This document shows, in pieces, positions 44,344-53,976 of a DNA stretch of 64,000 nt. This DNA comes from [Clostridium] aerotolerans DSM 5434 (GTDB taxonomy: Bacteria; Bacillota; Clostridia; Lachnospirales; Lachnospiraceae). Within the stretch, counting starts at the first letter, position 1. Each line of letters starts with the position of its first letter. The translations under genes and the position numbers were made by a program. Below the pieces are notes generated by a model. The model made no database searches. It saw nothing but the letters and a program-made list of their open reading frames with translations, and was not told the DNA's origin. The stretch is from the NCBI RefSeq assembly GCF_000687555.1, contig NZ_JHWJ01000010.1:121507-185506 (forward strand), in the 5' to 3' direction.

Positions 44344-46992
44344 ATGGAGGAAAAAGTGAAGCTGCATAATCTAGGGAACAGACAGAAGACAGGTTATACC
44401 ACATGGGGATGTATGTGGCAGCAGGGAACGTGTAACAAGGAAACGGGATATGAGCTTAAAAATGAGGATGGCAAAACAGTTCCCATGCAGTCAAGAATCA
44501 CAGCGTTCTGGCCGGATGGCACGGTCAAATGGTCAGCCCATACTGCATGTGCCGATGAACTGACGGAAACCATTGAGGTGCTGTTAAAGGAAAAGGCTGG
44601 TTTTGAGTCTGAAGACAGTGGCGTGGCCCTTCGGGTAAAGGAAGTAGTGAATGGCTATTTAGTGAAAGCAGGAAGCCTTTGTATCCATATCCCAGATGCC
44701 GGAGATTGTCTCTTTGATGAAGTCCTTGTAAATGGAGTAAAAAGAGCCGGGAAAGCCTGTCCCGTTCTTTTATTGGAAGTACCCATTTCAAGAGGGAATG
44801 AAAAAGGAAGGCTGGAAAAGAAATATCTGGGAGTGGTGGAAGAGGTATTACTGGAAGAGACAGGACCTTTGAGAACAGTCATAAGATACCGGGGAAGCCA
44901 CGTATCTTCTGACGGTGATAAAAAGATTCCATTCATTATTCGAATGTATGTAGGGCTTAACAGCAGTGAGCTTTCCTTTACCCATACCTTTTTATACGAC
45001 GGAGATGAGAATAAGGATTTCTTAAAAGGAATCGGCCTAACATTTCAAGTTCCCTTGTCAGGCCCCATGTATAACCGTCATGTGATGTTTGAAGGAGATA
45101 ACGGCATATTTCATGAGACCATGGCAGAGCTTCTCACCTGGCGTCCCAGAGTCCCGGCAGAGATTTATAAGGCTCAGATGAGAGGTGAGCGCCTGGAGCT
45201 AAATGGCAGTGAGTTAGAAACCGTAGAACAGGTTATGCAGGATATGCCATTTTGGGATGAGTATGATCTCTGTCAGGAAAGTCCCAGCCATTTCCGGATT
45301 AAGAAAAAGACTGCCATCCCAGACTGCTGTTATCTGGATAGTCTACATGGACAGAGGACCATGGGTGGGGCTGCCTTTGGAGGAGAGAATGGAAGTGTCC
45401 TTTGCTCTATTCGGGATTTCTGGCAGACCTATCCGTCGGGTTATACCTTTCGGGGACTTACGAAGGAAGAAGCAGAAGCAACCATCTGGCTGTATAGCCC
45501 CGGAGCAGAAGCCATGGATTTCAGACATTACACGGACAGAGGATATAATCAGGTCTATTACGAGGGCTATGACTATAAAGGTGCTACTCCTTATGGAATT
45601 GCTTCCACCAGCCAGTATTCCATCTCATTTCATAAGAGTATGATTCCTACGGAAGAAGAATTATCAGGTTTTTCCAAGGCAGTCACGAATCCACCCCAGT
45701 ATGCAGGAGAACCGGAATATTACCATAATCTGAATGCATTTGGTCACTGGTCTTTGCCGGAACGGAAGACTGAGGTGGAGGCATGGCTTGAGGATCAGCT
45801 GGACTGTGCCGTACAGTTTTACCAAAATGAGGTGGAGCAGAGAAACTGGTACGGACTATTTAATTATGGGGATTTCATGCATACCTATGACCCGGAGCGT
45901 CATCAGTGGCGTTACGATATGGGAGGCTATGCCTGGGATAATACGGAGCTGGTTCCCACCTTATGGCTGTGGCTTTCTTTCCTGCGAACCGGGCGTCCGG
46001 AGATATTCACTCTGGCAGAGAAGCTGACCCGTCATGCCTCGGAGGTGGATGTGTACCATATGGGCAAATACAAAGGACTTGGATCTCGCCACAACGTCCG
46101 TCATTGGGGGTGCCCCTGTAAGGAAGCCCGCATTGCCATGGCTGCTCACCACCGGTATTATTATTACATGACAGGTGATTATAGGCTGGAGGACATTTTT
46201 TCAGAGTTAAAGGACAATGAGATGACCTTTCTTCAAAAGGACCCTTTGGCAGATTTTTATAAGAAAGAAGAAATGGTCTTTCCTAGTCATGCAAGAAGCG
46301 GTCCAGACTGGTCTTCTCTTTGTGCCAATTGGTTGACACAGTGGGAACGGTTTTTAGATGACCGGTATTTAAAGAAAATCCAGATTGGTATGGAGGACAT
46401 TAAAAAGGCCCCCTTAAAGCTGATATCAGGACCTGATTTCGAATTTGATCCGGAGACCGTTCATCTTCGCTACATCGGAGAGAGGGCAGCAGGAGGTACC
46501 CACCTTCAGATCTGCATGGGAGCGCCCCAAATTTTCATGGAAATGTCAGATTTAATGGGAGATGAAGAGTGGAAGCAGATGATGGCAGATTACGGAAGGT
46601 TTTATTATCTGCCAAGACAACAGCAGCTAGAAGAATCCGGCGGATTAATTGGAGACAGGGAATTTTCTCTTCCTTTTATGGCGGCAGCCATGGGAGCTTT
46701 TGGGGCGTGGTATTTAAAGGATGAAACCCTTGGTAAGACCACTTGGCGCCATCTGCTTCATGCCATGATTTGTGAAGGAAATCACAATGGATTCCAGATT
46801 ATCAGGCAAAATAACAAAGGAAATCATAAGGAGCTTACTGAAATTCCATGGATCAGTACCAACTTTGTGGCTCAGTGGTGCTTAAACGTAATATGCGCCT
46901 TAGAGTTTATCCGAAGTGAGCTGCCAAAGACCTTAATGGAAGCCGATGAATTAGTGGAGACCATGTCCTCGGACAGTTTTCGTAAAGCCTAA
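44344..46992 (+). CDS. yetA: PcRGLX/YetA-like exo-rhamnogalacturonan lyase family protein (PL26-like)
   Basis: An 882-residue protein of the YetA/PcRGLX type. The N-terminal RIFT-barrel-like region begins VKLHNLGNRQKTGYTTWGCMWQQG, and a central region is followed by an alpha/alpha-barrel-like part with NWYGLFNYGDFMHTYD and RHNVRHWGCPC. Penicillium PcRGLX is an exo-acting rhamnogalacturonan lyase, and B. subtilis YetA lies in a rhamnogalacturonan locus. No signal peptide is seen. The start is uncertain: ATG at 44344 has no good ribosome site, while GTG at 44356 has GGAGG five bases upstream, giving 878 residues. It is fourth in the importer operon. Confidence 0.87.
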   Translation: MEEKVKLHNLGNRQKTGYTTWGCMWQQGTCNKETGYELKNEDGKTVPMQSRITAFWPDGTVKWSAHTACADELTETIEVLLKEKAGFESEDSGVALRVKEVVNGYLVKAGSLCIHIPDAGDCLFDEVLVNGVKRAGKACPVLLLEVPISRGNEKGRLEKKYLGVVEEVLLEETGPLRTVIRYRGSHVSSDGDKKIPFIIRMYVGLNSSELSFTHTFLYDGDENKDFLKGIGLTFQVPLSGPMYNRHVMFEGDNGIFHETMAELLTWRPRVPAEIYKAQMRGERLELNGSELETVEQVMQDMPFWDEYDLCQESPSHFRIKKKTAIPDCCYLDSLHGQRTMGGAAFGGENGSVLCSIRDFWQTYPSGYTFRGLTKEEAEATIWLYSPGAEAMDFRHYTDRGYNQVYYEGYDYKGATPYGIASTSQYSISFHKSMIPTEEELSGFSKAVTNPPQYAGEPEYYHNLNAFGHWSLPERKTEVEAWLEDQLDCAVQFYQNEVEQRNWYGLFNYGDFMHTYDPERHQWRYDMGGYAWDNTELVPTLWLWLSFLRTGRPEIFTLAEKLTRHASEVDVYHMGKYKGLGSRHNVRHWGCPCKEARIAMAAHHRYYYYMTGDYRLEDIFSELKDNEMTFLQKDPLADFYKKEEMVFPSHARSGPDWSSLCANWLTQWERFLDDRYLKKIQIGMEDIKKAPLKLISGPDFEFDPETVHLRYIGERAAGGTHLQICMGAPQIFMEMSDLMGDEEWKQMMADYGRFYYLPRQQQLEESGGLIGDREFSLPFMAAAMGAFGAWYLKDETLGKTTWRHLLHAMICEGNHNGFQIIRQNNKGNHKELTEIPWISTNFVAQWCLNVICALEFIRSELPKTLMEADELVETMSSDSFRKA

Positions 46993-47006
46993 AAAGGGGG
47001 AGAATC

Positions 47007-50000
47007 ATGATAAAAATAACAGCCATGACCAGGCAGTCCGTGACCATTGCATGGGAAGTGATGGAAGGTGTGAAAAAGGCAAAAGTCTATTGGTCGGACC
47101 GGGAGACAGAGAAAGAAAATTACCGCTTGATGGCTGAGAGTGATTCAAAAGGAATGGATCATTATCAGCTTAAGCGGGCGACCAGTAAACCCCATTATTT
47201 CCTGGTGGTTCAGTCTGATGAGAGGGGAACGGTTCAGGAGGAAACCTTTGTAACTCCCGTTCATTTTTTTGAGGAGGAACAGATAGAGGCAATCAACCGG
47301 GGGCTAGTTGCGATAAAAACAGGAGAAGGAATCTTCTTAAGCTGGCGATTCCTTATTCATGAAGTGACAGGATATAATCAAATGAAACAGGGGCTGACCG
47401 GAGCAGACTTTGTCGTTTACCGGGAAGGAAAGCCTGTGGCAAAGGTAACGGACAGCACCAACTATTTAGACCGGGAAGGAAGGGAGCCAGACAGATACCA
47501 GGTGGCTTCTGTGATCAATGGGGTGGAAGATAATGCCTGTGATCCTGTTAGAGCTTGGGATCAGGAATATCTTGATATTCCTATAAAAAAGCCATCACCT
47601 GGAGTGACGCCAAAGGGAGAGGAATACACTTACTCAGCCAACGACATGTCGGTGGCTGATATAGACGGTGACGGAGAGTACGAATACCTTGTGAAATGGG
47701 ATCCGTCGAATTCTCAGGACGTTTCTATCAAAGGATATACAGGGCCTTGCTATATTGACTGCTACAAACTAGATGGAACTCTCTTATGGCGTCTGGATCT
47801 GGGACCAAATATCAGGGCTGGTGCTCATTACACCCAGTTTATGTGCTATGACTTTAATGGAGATGGTAAGGCGGAAATAGCCTTAAAAACTGCTCCGGGA
47901 ACCCGTATGACTCTGTTTGGGAAGGATGGGAAGGAAACCAACTCCTTTTATATCACCATGCCAGAAGAGGATAGAAAAAAAGGATACAGCCACAGTGATT
48001 CCTATGTGTGCAGCGCTTCTGACTACCGGGAACATCTCATTCAGACCTTTTGCCAGTGGCAGGATCATCCGGAGGTAAAAAGCGGTCGTTGGCCAGGAAC
48101 CTTAGAGGAATGCTTTCACATACCGCCGATGGCGTTCTATCCACTAAATCAGGAGGAAGGGGCACGTCTGGCAGATTATTTTCTGGATGAGTATGCACCC
48201 AGGAGAAGTTCTAGAAATAAGCTTCGGGAATTTGAGGGATTTATCTATGAAGGACCGGAGTATTTAACCATGTTCTCCGGAGATGGAAGAGAGATAGAAA
48301 CCATTCCATTTCCTTTTGACAGGGAAGATGACGGTCTTCTTTGGGGAGATTATTCCGGGAATCGAATCGAGCCATGTAATAGGGTGGACCGGTTTTTATC
48401 CGGGGTAGCCTACTTAGATGGAAAACGACCCTACCTCATCATCTGCCGGGGATATTATACCAGGTCTGCCATAGCTGCCTACGACTTTTTTGAAAACCGA
48501 TTCCATAAGGTATGGACGGTTGATAGTGGATTTGTGCCAATGGATAATCCATTTGATGACAACCCACACGGTGGAAGAGGGACAGATCCTGTCTATGGTT
48601 CTCTGGCGGGGCAGGGGAATCACTCCTTGTCTGTCTGCGATGTAGACGGGGACGGCTGTATGGAAATTATATACGGGGCAGCCTGTATTGACCATGACGG
48701 AAGTCTGCTCTATAGCTCTCACGATAAGCTACCGGACGGTAGAATGGCAAAGCTTGGTCATGGAGATGCCATGCATGTGGCTGATATTGACCCGGACCGA
48801 CCAGGCTATGAAATCTTCAATGTGTTTGAAGGCGCGGAGCAGGCACCTTATGGATATGCTCTCCGGGATGCAGAAAGCGGAGAAGTCATATTCGGGGAAT
48901 ATGCCACAAAGGATTTAGGCAGGTGCATGGTGGGAGATGTGATTCCAGAGGTAAGGGGATTGCAGTGCTGGGTCAATGGAGTCGGTACCTATGACTGCCA
49001 TGGAAGACTGCTGAAAAAAGAGACCCTCGGTACCAATATGTCCATTCGATGGTCCGGTGATTTAACCACCCAGATTACCGACGGAGAGGATTATTTAAAA
49101 CAATCCCCCACTGGTGTAATCAATGATTTTATCCATAAGACCATGTTAGAGCCATTAGGAACTAAGACCAATAACGGAACTAAAGGTAACCCTTGTCTGG
49201 TGGCTGATATCTTTGGAGATTTCAGGGAAGAGCTGCTTTTGCGGACGGAAGACAGCAGTGCCATTAGAATCTATACCAATACCCAGATTACAAACCACAA
49301 GCTCTTTACCCTAATGCAGGATACCCAGTACCGTTGTGGTGTGGCATGGCAGAACAACTGTTACAACCAGCCATGCTATCCTAAGTTTTACTATGGTTCC
49401 GATATGGATATGAGCCAAGTACTTCCCTACATGAAGGCTAGACCAGTACTTTTTATTGCCGGAGATTCCACGAACCAGACTTATTGGAACCAGGAGGTAA
49501 AAACCATGGGAATAGGGGAAAAGCTTATGTCTCATCTGGACCCAGGAAACCTTTATGAGGTCCGCAGGCAAAAAAACTCCGGTTTTTCCAACGAGGCCTG
49601 GTATCAAAGCAGACATTTGATCGTGGATAACTGCGCCATGGCTGGAAGGTCCACAAAAAGCTTTGTAAAGGAAGGACGTTTGGATGACATAAAGGCGAGA
49701 ATGAAGGAAGGGGATTATCTTCTCATTCAGTTCGGACATAATGATGCATCCGCAAATAAGCCAGAGCGCTATGTGCCGGTATCAGAGTTCTCTGACTATC
49801 TAAATATCTATGTAAGGGCAGCAAGGGAGCAGGGAGCATTGCCTGTACTGGTATCTCCTGTCTGCATCTGTCCTACCAGAGATAGAAAAGAAGGAGAGAG
49901 AGGAGAGATAGAAGAACTACTTCCAGAATACGCCAGAGAGATGGAACGGTTTGCAAGGAAAGAAGGAATTCCTTTTATCAATCTATATCAAAAGTCATCA

Positions 50001-50150
50001 GAATACTGTATACAAGCAGGGGAGGAAAATGCCCTGGAGCTTTACATAGAAGATCAGGTTCATTTATCAGAAAAAGGAGCTGATTGCTACGCCGGGTTAT
50101 TGGCAGAAGATCTAAAATCATTTATAATGGGAACAGATATGGAGGGATAA
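47007..50150 (+). CDS. Rhamnogalacturonan lyase PL11 fused to CE12 rhamnogalacturonan acetylesterase
   Basis: A 1047-residue two-enzyme protein. Residues ~1-90 form an FN3-like segment. About 100-805 is a PL11 lyase with the YesW/YesX-type blocks VADIDGDGEYEYLVKWDPSN and YDFNGDGKAEIALKTAPG, which hold Ca2+-binding aspartates. About 812-1047 is an SGNH hydrolase of CE12: GDST (about 820), GRSTKSF, FGHND (about 910) and DQVHLSEKG (about 1016), which supply the catalytic Ser, Gly, Asn and Asp-His. It would cut the rhamnogalacturonan-I backbone and deacetylate it. No signal peptide is visible, so it appears cytoplasmic. A GGGGGAG site precedes the ATG. Confidence 0.9.
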   Translation: MIKITAMTRQSVTIAWEVMEGVKKAKVYWSDRETEKENYRLMAESDSKGMDHYQLKRATSKPHYFLVVQSDERGTVQEETFVTPVHFFEEEQIEAINRGLVAIKTGEGIFLSWRFLIHEVTGYNQMKQGLTGADFVVYREGKPVAKVTDSTNYLDREGREPDRYQVASVINGVEDNACDPVRAWDQEYLDIPIKKPSPGVTPKGEEYTYSANDMSVADIDGDGEYEYLVKWDPSNSQDVSIKGYTGPCYIDCYKLDGTLLWRLDLGPNIRAGAHYTQFMCYDFNGDGKAEIALKTAPGTRMTLFGKDGKETNSFYITMPEEDRKKGYSHSDSYVCSASDYREHLIQTFCQWQDHPEVKSGRWPGTLEECFHIPPMAFYPLNQEEGARLADYFLDEYAPRRSSRNKLREFEGFIYEGPEYLTMFSGDGREIETIPFPFDREDDGLLWGDYSGNRIEPCNRVDRFLSGVAYLDGKRPYLIICRGYYTRSAIAAYDFFENRFHKVWTVDSGFVPMDNPFDDNPHGGRGTDPVYGSLAGQGNHSLSVCDVDGDGCMEIIYGAACIDHDGSLLYSSHDKLPDGRMAKLGHGDAMHVADIDPDRPGYEIFNVFEGAEQAPYGYALRDAESGEVIFGEYATKDLGRCMVGDVIPEVRGLQCWVNGVGTYDCHGRLLKKETLGTNMSIRWSGDLTTQITDGEDYLKQSPTGVINDFIHKTMLEPLGTKTNNGTKGNPCLVADIFGDFREELLLRTEDSSAIRIYTNTQITNHKLFTLMQDTQYRCGVAWQNNCYNQPCYPKFYYGSDMDMSQVLPYMKARPVLFIAGDSTNQTYWNQEVKTMGIGEKLMSHLDPGNLYEVRRQKNSGFSNEAWYQSRHLIVDNCAMAGRSTKSFVKEGRLDDIKARMKEGDYLLIQFGHNDASANKPERYVPVSEFSDYLNIYVRAAREQGALPVLVSPVCICPTRDRKEGERGEIEELLPEYAREMERFARKEGIPFINLYQKSSEYCIQAGEENALELYIEDQVHLSEKGADCYAGLLAEDLKSFIMGTDMEG

Positions 50151-50153
50151 CAA

Positions 50154-51203
50154 ATGGGGAAATTAAAATTTGACAGAGCGAGTATTGAGGGGGCCATGGA
50201 CCGGATCGTGGACCGGACAAAACGAATGGATATGTCCTGGGACTGGCCATGCGGCGTAGCCTATTACGGCATTGCAGAAGCGTATGAGATTACAAAAAAG
50301 AAAGATTATCTGGATTTTCTAAAGGAACGTGTGGATGAGCTCATAGAGCTGGGCCTTCCAGTGTGGACAGTGAATACCTGTGCCATGGGACATTGCCTGA
50401 TTACGCTATATGAGGCCACAAACGAGGACGCCTATATGGACATCATCCGTTCCAAGGTATCCTATCTAAGAACAGATGCTCTGCGGTTCGGGGATCAGGT
50501 GCTCCAGCATACGGTTTCAGCAGGGAATGATTTTCCGGAGCAGTGCTGGGCGGATACTCTTTTTATGGCGGCGTTCTTCCTGCTACGGGTAGGCATTATG
50601 ACAAAGGATGAGGAGCTGGTTTCAGACGCTTTAAACCAGTACTACTGGCACATTCAGTACTTACAGGATGAAAAGACCGGGCTGTGGTATCATGGCTACA
50701 ATAACATCACAAAGGATCACATGTCAGGCTTTTACTGGGGCAGAGCCAATTGCTGGGCGGCCTATACCATGAGTAAGGTAGGCCTTCTTCTTCCGGAATG
50801 CTATTTGTATCCTCAGTTTTTAGAAATCGTTGGAAGCTTAAATGAGCAACTTTCTGCGCTTAAGCTCCTTCAGACAGAACAAGGCTTGTGGAGAACGCTC
50901 CTTGATGATGAAGAATCCTATGAGGAGCTGTCTGCTTCAGCCGGAATCGCGGCTGCTATGACCTTAAAGGGCAATCCGCTTCACATCAAATACATAGAAA
51001 AGTCCATCACTGGAGTCTTATCCCATGTAGCGCCAGATGGAAGACTGACTGATGTTTCCGGCGGAACTGCAGTGATGAAGGACCGGGATGGATACCGGAA
51101 TATATCAAAGAAATGGATTCAGGGCTGGGGGCAGGGAATGGCTCTTGCATTCTTTGCGGCAGTTTTAAATTATGAGAACGTAGCAGGAGACGGAGCATTA
51201 TGA
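50154..51203 (+). CDS. GH105 unsaturated rhamnogalacturonyl hydrolase (YteR/YesR-like)
   Basis: A 349-residue cytoplasmic enzyme that removes the terminal unsaturated galacturonyl residue left by rhamnogalacturonan lyases. It has the six-hairpin alpha/alpha-barrel pattern; the expected catalytic Asp is in CWADTLFMA (about residue 133), and YWGRANCWA and WIQGWGQGMAL are also typical of the family. GGAGG precedes the ATG, only 3 bp after the PL11-CE12 gene. It is directly downstream of the two lyases, consistent with sequential degradation. Confidence 0.94.
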   Translation: MGKLKFDRASIEGAMDRIVDRTKRMDMSWDWPCGVAYYGIAEAYEITKKKDYLDFLKERVDELIELGLPVWTVNTCAMGHCLITLYEATNEDAYMDIIRSKVSYLRTDALRFGDQVLQHTVSAGNDFPEQCWADTLFMAAFFLLRVGIMTKDEELVSDALNQYYWHIQYLQDEKTGLWYHGYNNITKDHMSGFYWGRANCWAAYTMSKVGLLLPECYLYPQFLEIVGSLNEQLSALKLLQTEQGLWRTLLDDEESYEELSASAGIAAAMTLKGNPLHIKYIEKSITGVLSHVAPDGRLTDVSGGTAVMKDRDGYRNISKKWIQGWGQGMALAFFAAVLNYENVAGDGAL

Positions 51204-52009
51204 CGGGAGCATTGAAAAATATATATACCTGCTTTCCAGGTGGAAGGCATAAAGTCCTTACCATGAGCTATGACGATGGAAGGATCGAAGATAAGAGACT
51301 TGTTGATATTTTTAACGCCAATGGGATCAAGGGAACCTTTCACGTAAATTCCGGCCTCACTCATATGGAAAACCGACTAAAGCCGGAAGAGTGGAAGGAA
51401 GTCTATGAGGGGCATGAGATATCCTGTCACACGGTGCTTCACCCAACCATAGCAAGATGTCCCCTTCCCCAGGTGGCGCTCCAGGTCCTAGAAGACCGCA
51501 GGGCATTAGAGAGGGCAGCAGGATATCCAGTGCGTGGCATGTCCTATCCAAACGGCTCCTATACGAAGGAAATTGTTGATATGCTCCCAGGGCTTGGGAT
51601 TGAATATTGCAGAGTGGTCGGGAGCACCGATGATTTTGCCATGCCGGAAAATTATCTGGAATGGAAATCCACCTGCCATCACAATCACAACCTCTTAGAA
51701 AATGGAGCCCGTTTTGTTGAACTTTTTAAAACCCAATATCTTTACATGATGTATGTATGGGGGCACAGCTTTGAATTCCCAAGAGATGATAACTGGGAGC
51801 TGATGGAAGAGTTCTGCCGTCTGGTGGGAGGCAGAGAGGATATCTGGTATGCAACCAACATAGAGATCGTGGATTATATGAATGCTGCCTCCCAGCTTAA
51901 ATTCACCATAGACGGAGATATGGTCTATAATCCTTCTGCCCAAAGTGTCTTTATCAGTGTAGACAGCACTCTGATCCAGGTTCCAGGGGGACAAACCGTA
52001 AGTATTTAA
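51200..52009 (+). CDS. Polysaccharide deacetylase (NodB-like) family protein
   Basis: A 269-residue cytoplasmic protein of the NodB/CE4 fold. The metal-binding motif reads SYDDG (canonical TFDDG) and the second HxxxH-type motif is HTVLHP; the third reads SYPNG and lacks the usual Arg. Metal ligands Asp and two His are therefore present, but substrate contacts differ. The ATG overlaps the GH105 stop (ATGA), so it is the last operon gene. It may remove acetyl groups from rhamnogalacturonan oligosaccharides after import; this is inference. It ends one base from the convergent mntP stop. Confidence 0.78.
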   Translation: MTGALKNIYTCFPGGRHKVLTMSYDDGRIEDKRLVDIFNANGIKGTFHVNSGLTHMENRLKPEEWKEVYEGHEISCHTVLHPTIARCPLPQVALQVLEDRRALERAAGYPVRGMSYPNGSYTKEIVDMLPGLGIEYCRVVGSTDDFAMPENYLEWKSTCHHNHNLLENGARFVELFKTQYLYMMYVWGHSFEFPRDDNWELMEEFCRLVGGREDIWYATNIEIVDYMNAASQLKFTIDGDMVYNPSAQSVFISVDSTLIQVPGGQTVSI

Positions 52010-52010
52010 A

Positions 52011-52574
52011 TCAGATACCAAACAGCTGGTCGATTAGAATTTCGCCGCCCATAAATATTAGAATGAGACCGCCGGCAAATTCTGCCTTTGACTTATATTT
52101 GGCTCCGAACATATTCCCCACCTTTACTCCAAGGATAGAGAATAGAAAGGCAGTAAATCCAATAAAGGAAACGGCTGGCAGAATTTTTACCTGTAAGAAA
52201 GCAAAGGTTACGCCCAGGGCAAGAGCATCAATACTGGTAGCAAGTGCCAGCAAGAGCATCTGTCCTGGGTGAAGGGAAGGATCTCCACAGTCGTCCAGTT
52301 CATGGGTGAGAGATTCTTTTATCATATTAAGGCCAATGCAGCTAAGGAGAATAAATGCGACCCAATGGTCAAAGGATACAATGGCGTCTTTAAACTGGGA
52401 TCCTAAAAGAAAACCGAGAAACGGCATGATGGACTGAAAACCTCCAAAGTAAAGCCCTACGACCAGGGCGTGTTTCCAGCTCATTTTGGGGAGACTTAGG
52501 CCTTTGCAGATGGCGACGGCAAAGGCATCCATAGAGACTCCTATGGAAATCAGGAACAATTCAATCAATGACAT
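52011..52574 (-). CDS. mntP: Manganese efflux pump MntP
   Basis: A 187-residue membrane protein with six hydrophobic segments, a member of the MntP family that exports Mn2+. The conserved intramembrane aspartates lie in SMDAFAVA (about residue 16) and SIDALALGV. Length matches the family (about 185-190). GGAGG lies before the ATG. No yybP-ykoY (Mn2+) riboswitch is visible upstream; a MITE-like element lies 25 bp upstream. It may be read through from the NYN-domain gene. Confidence 0.93.
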   Translation of the reverse strand: MSLIELFLISIGVSMDAFAVAICKGLSLPKMSWKHALVVGLYFGGFQSIMPFLGFLLGSQFKDAIVSFDHWVAFILLSCIGLNMIKESLTHELDDCGDPSLHPGQMLLLALATSIDALALGVTFAFLQVKILPAVSFIGFTAFLFSILGVKVGNMFGAKYKSKAEFAGGLILIFMGGEILIDQLFGI

Positions 52575-52598
52575 GTGTAATTCCTCCTCGGGCGACTA

Positions 52599-52758
52599 GG
52601 GTGTGTCTGAAAACTCATTGCTCCAATCTGTACCTCCCACTTCGCAGTATATTTGCTCCATATTCAGTTGGCGTAGCCCACTACGCCGCCTTCATCTGAA
52701 GCAAATCTCCCACAAAGTGTAACGCACATCTTGAAACAAGCAGTTTTCAGACACACCC
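52599..52758. mobile_element. MITE-like element with 16-bp perfect inverted ends and TA flanks
   Basis: GGGTGTGTCTGAAAAC at 52599-52614 is perfectly inverted at 52743-52758, and each end is flanked by TA, as expected for a TA target duplication of the IS630/Tc1-mariner type. The 160-bp element has no open reading frame. Inside is a hairpin GGCGTAG/CTACGCC. It lies between mntP and the NYN-domain gene. Confidence 0.8.
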
Positions 52759-52802
52759 TAAGTAAATATATGCCGGGAGAAAGAGGGGGTAGAACGATAA
52801 AA

Positions 52803-53324
52803 CTAATCTTTCTTATTCAGTCTGATTTTTTCCAGATACTCAAACAGCTCAGGGTCAACATTGTCAAACAATCGGTTTTTCTTTGAGGGAATCCGTTCTA
52901 AGTGCTCTTTTTTAATTTCTATATTGGTTTCCTCAATCTCTTTTTTTAGTTCTCTTGCCGAAAGCCTGGTGCAGCCAGTTCCTAGGATGATGATCTGCTC
53001 CATCTTATCAGAGGTAGCCACTCTCACCTGGTACTGTCTTCCAATTTGCTGGCTCACCTTTTCAATGTATTGGTCTGCTGTTTCTGCTTCTTTTGTGAAA
53101 ATGACGTGAATGTTGTGATACTCTATGATCGTTCCTGGGTTTCCTTTGACCTTATAGCCGTCAAAGACCAGGATGACGTTGCATTTTTTAAAGCCCTGAT
53201 AATTGCAGAGAATGTCCTGGAGCTTGGTTCTGGCCGAGTCCATATTGGTTTTTGTAAGCTCCTTTAATTCAGGCCATGCAAATATAATATTGTAGCCATC
53301 TACCAGTAAATATTCGGAACTCAT
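52803..53324 (-). CDS. NYN-domain ribonuclease (YacP/Rae1-like)
   Basis: A 173-residue cytoplasmic protein with a NYN/PIN-like fold. LLVDGYNIIFAWPEL at the N terminus, LVFDGYKV, a FTKEAETADQYIE segment and VATSDKMEQ contain the acidic residues of the active site. B. subtilis YacP (Rae1) is a ribosome-associated endoribonuclease. It is transcribed toward mntP with the MITE-like element between. A GAGAGGTGA site precedes the ATG. Confidence 0.88.
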   Translation of the reverse strand: MSSEYLLVDGYNIIFAWPELKELTKTNMDSARTKLQDILCNYQGFKKCNVILVFDGYKVKGNPGTIIEYHNIHVIFTKEAETADQYIEKVSQQIGRQYQVRVATSDKMEQIIILGTGCTRLSARELKKEIEETNIEIKKEHLERIPSKKNRLFDNVDPELFEYLEKIRLNKKD

Positions 53325-53471
53325 TGGTCTGTCACCTCTCTGCTGTAGTAAAATAAAAAAAGCCTTTTTACGGTATCACAAGACTTAAAATAATTGTAAC
53401 CTTTCCTACAGGAAAAGTCAACATTGCGGAATATTTAGAAAGAACTGGAATTAATTTGTTAAAAATAAATA

Positions 53472-53540
53472 TTGCAGGATAAAAAAGATTGTGATATTAT
53501 TAGTGAAATTCATTGTGGTGAAGTGATGAACTGTTATAAT
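53472..53540 (+). promoter_or_regulatory. Promoter region of the aspS-gatCAB leader
   Basis: Two overlapping candidates exist: TTGCAG (53472) with a 17-bp spacer and TATTAT (53495-53500), and TTGTGG (53513) with a 16-bp spacer and TATAAT (53535-53540). The second places the transcript start nearer the T-box stem I. Confidence 0.55.
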
Positions 53541-53574
53541 TTTTTTAAAAACAGGGAAGCTTATCCTTTATTGA

Positions 53575-53920
53575 ATGGAAAAAGATATTGATAAAGGCAG
53601 AGAAGGAGACTCTGGCCTATGGACCTCGACAGGAAGAGGGCGTCACCGACTGAGAGCGCCGTCATGTGGGACTTGGCTATGGGAACACTCCGGAGCCGAT
53701 AAGCCGAAGCGGCTGAGAATCTTTAAGATTTTCGGCGCCATGAGTAGGTTTATCCGTACGCATGCGTTAAATGCTTGAGTGGAGATTTTTGCTTAGCAGT
53801 CTGTTTATTTGCGGATGAATTTTAAAGCAATCTCAATGCGGGTGGTACCGCGGGAGCTTATAGCCATATAAATCCCGTCCCGGAATATGTAACTGTATTC
53901 CGGGGCGGGATATTTTATTG
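53575..53920 (+). promoter_or_regulatory. T-box riboswitch of aspS-gatCAB, probably asparagine-specific
   Basis: The T-box core GCGGGTGGTACCGCGG is at 53838-53853. A terminator follows (TCCCGTCC... / GGGGCGGGA, 53873-53910) with TATTTTATT. In the stem I region, GGGAACACTC holds a candidate specifier AAC (53684-53686), an Asn codon. With an AspRS and GatCAB downstream, sensing of uncharged tRNA-Asn fits the indirect Asn-tRNA pathway. It accounts for most of the 652-bp gap 53325-53976; nothing else was seen between 53325 and 53470. Confidence 0.88.
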
Positions 53921-53976
53921 TCAAAATATCTTTACCGGAATCGAAGCAATTACATTTAGGTAAGGAGAAAACAGAT

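Noticed and set aside
52575..52802. Possible Mn2+ (yybP-ykoY) riboswitch for mntP
   Set aside because: The conserved riboswitch core is not present; the gap is taken up by the MITE-like element.
53575..53778. 67-codon open frame before aspS
   Set aside because: It falls inside the T-box leader, whose conserved structure explains the sequence better.
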